Assembly (NCBI GenBank): GCA_007125415.1
Contig: SLDH01000009.1
Location: forward strand, 1 to 8,518
Direction: 5' to 3'
Origin: Roseovarius sp.
Lineage (GTDB): Bacteria; Pseudomonadota; Alphaproteobacteria; Rhodobacterales; Rhodobacteraceae
Length of the DNA stretch: 8,518 bases
Each line of letters starts with the position of its first letter. Position 1 is the stretch's first letter. This document shows positions 6,221 through 8,518 of this stretch, one piece after another. The position numbers were made by a program, and so were the translations under genes. The notes under the pieces were generated by a model. The model was not told the DNA's origin. It was given only the letters and a program-made list of their open reading frames with translations, and did not search any database.

Positions 6221-7539
6221 CAAACTCGATATCGCGCGCATACAAGAGCTCAGAGACATGTGATCTAGAAGGTTGGCGGAAGACGAGGCTCTTGGAAACT
6301 CCAGAGAAATTAGTTCGTGAGCTTTTTTTAAGAGATCCATTAAAGGATTGCCACTTCCATCTGGAAGTCGTTGCGGTTTATGGGTTTTTTCAAGATGATG
6401 AGAAATCAAACCTCATTTACTTTTGGCACAAGGACCTTGTCGAGATTAGCCCCAAAAATGCTGGTAAGGTTGAATCACTTCAAAATAATATTTTTTTTGG
6501 ATCTGATCTGCAGAATGTCGTGTTTAAAATGCCATCACTTAAATCAGCCTTGGATATTCTAGGCGACCGTGAATTTGGTACAGCGGAAAATAAAAATCTA
6601 GATCCAAGTAAACTAGAGCTTGGATGGAAGCGCTTTGATGACCTGTGTTTCTGTTGCCTATATGAAATACCTGAGAAGGGGCCTGTTGCCGACTATGTCA
6701 TTGAAGCGTGCCTTTGCTTTCATTGTGACTATTTTCGTTATAGAAGTCCAGTGTGGTCGTCTGTTCCCGTAAGATATCTTCTAAGAAACTCGGAGGGCAA
6801 TCCTCAATCTCTGCAGACTATTCACTTGGAGCCGAGAAGCTTTGTTCCATATTCTGATGAGTTACGCGATGATATTTTTCTTTGGCCTTGGCAACGTTGC
6901 ATCTCAGATGATGGTAAAGAGCTTTGTTTTAAGTCACTTCGAACATGTTCCATTGTTTTTGATCTTCGAAAGTCAACGTTGGCGATGCAATCGGTCAGAG
7001 ACATTGGAAAGTTCTCTCCGTTTATTCAGTCGATTGTTTTTGCGGCTCAGGAGATTGTGTTCGCCCACGGAGGGTTCTTCGATAAAGAGACCGGTGATGG
7101 GATCGTTGCTCACTTTTGTGAGTTTTCCGAACTTGTGGAAGCGGGGGACATTGACCCTCCCGAAAAGCGAGCCTTTGACGCATCAGTTTCGATTGTTAAA
7201 TCTACGAGTGATCTTTGCGAAGCGTTCCAAGTTGAACTTGATGATTGGATAAACGATTTAGGAGGGGCTGTCGGACTGCACGTAGGTGATGCCGTTTGGT
7301 CTGCAGCCGAAAACAGCGTTCAAGCTATCGGAGGCAGCGTCGTTAGCGCTGCACGACTATGTGCAGCTGCTCGTGTCAACAATGTATTCGTTTCCAATGG
7401 TTTTTTTCAGTCCGTGTCCCGGCAATTAGAGGGTAAAACCGTTGCGAAGTTCGTTAAACAAAAGTATGCCACAAAGGAAGACAATGGGAACACGCAGAAG
7501 TCTGGCTTTACAATTGATGTAAAGGAGCTGATGATTTGA
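6217..7539 (+). CDS. Class III nucleotide cyclase, probable Pycsar cyclase (PycC-like)
   Basis: A 440-residue protein whose ATG overlaps the receiver stop (ATGA, 6217-6220). The class III cyclase domain occupies about residues 242-420. The first metal Asp is in SIVF-D249-LRKST; substrate/metal motif GGFFD-K290-ETG-D294-G follows; then GLHVGDAVW and the transition-state segment GGSVVSAA-R380-L. The transition-state Arg is present, but the usual Asn four residues before it is Val376. Residues 1-235 form an unrecognised domain with hydrophobic strands and a Cys-rich stretch (C144, C146, C147, C165, C167, C170), probably the control region. There is no membrane segment. Its position directly before a PycTM-like effector points to a pyrimidine cyclase (cUMP or cCMP) of Pycsar defence rather than a housekeeping adenylate cyclase. 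The nucleotide cannot be decided from sequence by eye. The upstream kinase and receiver probably gate it. Confidence 0.85.
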   Translation: MTNSISRAYKSSETCDLEGWRKTRLLETPEKLVRELFLRDPLKDCHFHLEVVAVYGFFQDDEKSNLIYFWHKDLVEISPKNAGKVESLQNNIFFGSDLQNVVFKMPSLKSALDILGDREFGTAENKNLDPSKLELGWKRFDDLCFCCLYEIPEKGPVADYVIEACLCFHCDYFRYRSPVWSSVPVRYLLRNSEGNPQSLQTIHLEPRSFVPYSDELRDDIFLWPWQRCISDDGKELCFKSLRTCSIVFDLRKSTLAMQSVRDIGKFSPFIQSIVFAAQEIVFAHGGFFDKETGDGIVAHFCEFSELVEAGDIDPPEKRAFDASVSIVKSTSDLCEAFQVELDDWINDLGGAVGLHVGDAVWSAAENSVQAIGGSVVSAARLCAAARVNNVFVSNGFFQSVSRQLEGKTVAKFVKQKYATKEDNGNTQKSGFTIDVKELMI

Positions 7540-8057
7540 ATCCTGAATTGGTGAACTTGCTTACGACAGTGAGGGATTGGTTGAGGTTTGCAGAAGCAAA
7601 GAATGCCGCGTTGGTGGCCTTTTCGGGAATTATGCTACCTTTCGTTTTTTCCTTAAGTGATTTGGGTGAATTTGGAAAACTATACTCCATTTCTGCTGTG
7701 TTCTTTCTTTTTTTGTCAGTTTTATTTTCTCTCGTCAGCTTTTTTCCTCATATTGATCCAACTCGACATATTGCGAGATTTCTTGACAGAGAGCGGGCAG
7801 CTACGAACCTATTATTCTTTGGCGATATTGCAAGAATTCCGCTGGACCAATTTTCAGCTTTTGCCTTAGAAACTTTCTCTGTGAATCCGAAATCGAAAAT
7901 CGATATATACGCTATTTCTCAGATTCATATCATAAGTAGGCTGACAATGCGTAAACTGCAGTTCTTCAATATAGCATTGATTTCACTTCTTATTGGGCTG
8001 TTGACGCCTGCCGTCATCTTGGTTTTGTTAATATTTTGGAAGAATAAAGACATCTAA
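7536..8057 (+). CDS. Pycsar TM effector (PycTM-like membrane protein)
   Basis: A 173-residue protein. The start is TTG at 7536, overlapping the cyclase stop by 4 bases (TTGA) and preceded by AAAGGAG (7521-7527, 8-base gap); no ATG or GTG in frame exists between the upstream in-frame stop and this codon. Three hydrophobic helices are visible at about 23-41, 50-72 and 143-167. Family-like features are an N-terminal amphipathic helix leading into RFAEAKNAALVAFSG, a cytoplasmic segment with NLLFFGDIA (91-99), and a helix (IYAISQIHIISRLTMRKLQFF, split here at 124-144) entering the last membrane span. This layout is that of Pycsar TM effectors (DUF5706-type), which bind the cyclic nucleotide from the partner cyclase and disrupt the membrane. 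The weak start codon and strict coupling suit a toxic product kept low. TAA is at 8055-8057. Confidence 0.85.
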   Translation: MNPELVNLLTTVRDWLRFAEAKNAALVAFSGIMLPFVFSLSDLGEFGKLYSISAVFFLFLSVLFSLVSFFPHIDPTRHIARFLDRERAATNLLFFGDIARIPLDQFSAFALETFSVNPKSKIDIYAISQIHIISRLTMRKLQFFNIALISLLIGLLTPAVILVLLIFWKNKDI

Positions 8058-8170
8058 GTCGTTCGCCCTGAACAACTCGCAACGCTCTGATTTTGTGTAT
8101 GAAATGGGTGGGTCCCGTTAGGCGTCCAGGCTCGCATAGCGGTCTGAAAGTGTCGCTTAGCCCTTAATTC
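8058..8170. other. Non-coding gap between the operon and the ISL3-type element
   Basis: About 113 bases with no supported gene. I saw no convincing GC-rich hairpin followed by a T run, so the operon's terminator is not identified; it may be Rho-dependent or lie within the IS. The last eight bases (CTTAATTC, 8163-8170) could be the target duplication of the adjoining ISL3-type element, but its other end lies outside the window, so this cannot be tested here. Confidence 0.4.
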
Positions 8171-8200
8171 GGCTCTGCCTCACTTTGTGTGGCGCAACTA

Positions 8201-8223
8201 TCCTGAAGCTGGAAAATTCAGGA
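8201..8223 (+). promoter_or_regulatory. Hairpin covering the transposase ribosome binding site
   Basis: TCCTGAA (8201-8207) and TTCAGGA (8217-8223) are perfect 7-base complements around a 9-base loop. The right arm overlaps the strong ribosome site AGGAGGG (8220-8226) of the transposase starting at 8233. An mRNA beginning upstream would fold and hide the site. This is a known way for ISs to stay silent when read through from outside promoters; its use here is inference. Confidence 0.5.
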
Positions 8224-8232
8224 GGGATAGTC

Positions 8233-8518
8233 ATGACTTCGAAGCGCCATTGGTCGCCCGGGGGCGAAGTTTCGGTTCAAAGCGTCGAGCGAAGTGATTC
8301 CGGCGGGTGGATTGTATTGGGCAGTCTGACACCAAACGGCATCTGCCCAGACTGTGGATTGCATTCACGCCGACGTCACGGCTGGCGGCGCAGGCGGCTG
8401 CAGGATTATCCCGCCCATGGAGATGGGGTTACGGTTGATCTCGCGGTTTGCCGTTGGCGATGCTTGGCACCCGCTTGCCCGCGTCGAACTTTCTCGGACC
8501 AGATCGCCTCGATTGCGC
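8233..8518 (+). CDS. ISL3-family transposase, N-terminal part (runs off the window)
   Basis: ATG at 8233 follows AGGAGGG (8220-8226), and the frame stays open to the window end (95 complete codons). The protein begins MTSKRHWSPGGE and contains the N-terminal zinc-ribbon of ISL3 transposases: C38-PD-C41 after SLTPNGI, a basic stretch SRRRHGWRRRRLQDYPAHG (45-63), then C73-RWR-C77-LAP-A-C82-PRRTFSDQI. This region binds DNA at the IS ends. The DDE catalytic domain would come later, outside the window, so whether the gene is intact cannot be judged. The Cys spacing and the QDYP...F-S/T pattern make the family call secure. Confidence 0.9.
   Translation, partial: MTSKRHWSPGGEVSVQSVERSDSGGWIVLGSLTPNGICPDCGLHSRRRHGWRRRRLQDYPAHGDGVTVDLAVCRWRCLAPACPRRTFSDQIASIA

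Larger units (their letters stand above)
8171..8518 (+). mobile_element. Left part of an ISL3-family insertion sequence
   Basis: The element is recognised by its transposase (from 8233). The upstream sequence GGCTCTGCCTCACTTTGTGT (8171-8190) has the GGCTCT start and internal TTTGTG that I associate with ISL3 terminal inverted repeats, so 8171 is the likely outer edge. The element continues beyond the window. It flanks the Pycsar-like operon on the right as the IS5-like fragment does on the left, but the two are of different families and do not form a composite transposon. Confidence 0.7.

Noticed and set aside
6491..6498. Run of eight T (and a T7 at 6323-6329) in the cyclase gene as a phase-variation tract
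   Set aside because: The run lies in an ordinary Ile-Phe-Phe stretch of an AT-rich gene and the frame is intact; eight T alone is weak evidence for switching.
8058..8160. Rho-independent terminator after the effector gene
   Set aside because: No stable GC-rich stem followed by a T run could be found.
3413..8170. Composite transposon carrying the Pycsar-like operon
   Set aside because: The flanking elements belong to different families (IS5-like and ISL3), and the left one is truncated, so they cannot mobilise the block together.

Overview
The window looks like accessory DNA of a GC-rich alphaproteobacterium. A sphingomonad plasmid or genomic island is my best guess, from base composition, gene style and the two IS types; no marker gene proves it. 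Three blocks can be told apart.

Block 1 (1-2985) is moderately GC-rich. It starts with the 3' end of an unrecognised gene (1-408). A well-formed promoter with a direct repeat in its spacer (512-541) then precedes three closely spaced co-directional genes: a small DUF4258-like protein (576-842), a protein with a MerR/excisionase-like helix-turn-helix (858-1808), and a small protein with a PD-(D/E)XK nuclease core (1854-2450). These may form an uncharacterised cassette. A further gene (from 2559) is cut off at about 2985, where it runs into an IS5-like fragment lying in the opposite direction. Only about 122 N-terminal residues of that transposase remain, so both the gene and the IS have lost their 3' ends at one junction.

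Block 2 (about 3418-8057) is clearly AT-richer and holds four genes joined by 4-base stop/start overlaps: a soluble sensor histidine kinase, a stand-alone phospho-receiver protein, a class III nucleotide cyclase with a novel N-terminal region, and a three-helix membrane protein with the sequence features of Pycsar TM effectors (PycTM). The last two together look like a Pycsar anti-phage module, in which a cyclic pyrimidine nucleotide made on infection activates a membrane-damaging effector. The first two are not part of the minimal two-gene Pycsar. The likely reading is a phosphorelay-gated Pycsar: kinase senses, receiver is phosphorylated, cyclase is switched on (or released), effector acts on the membrane. 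This is the most interesting content of the window.

Block 3 (about 8171-8518) is the left end and N-terminal 95 codons of an ISL3-family transposase, running off the window, with a hairpin over its ribosome binding site. The Pycsar-like operon is thus bracketed by two unrelated ISs, consistent with horizontal acquisition into a mobile-element-rich defence region. No tRNA, rRNA or CRISPR array was seen, and no gene-free stretch exceeds 300 bases.
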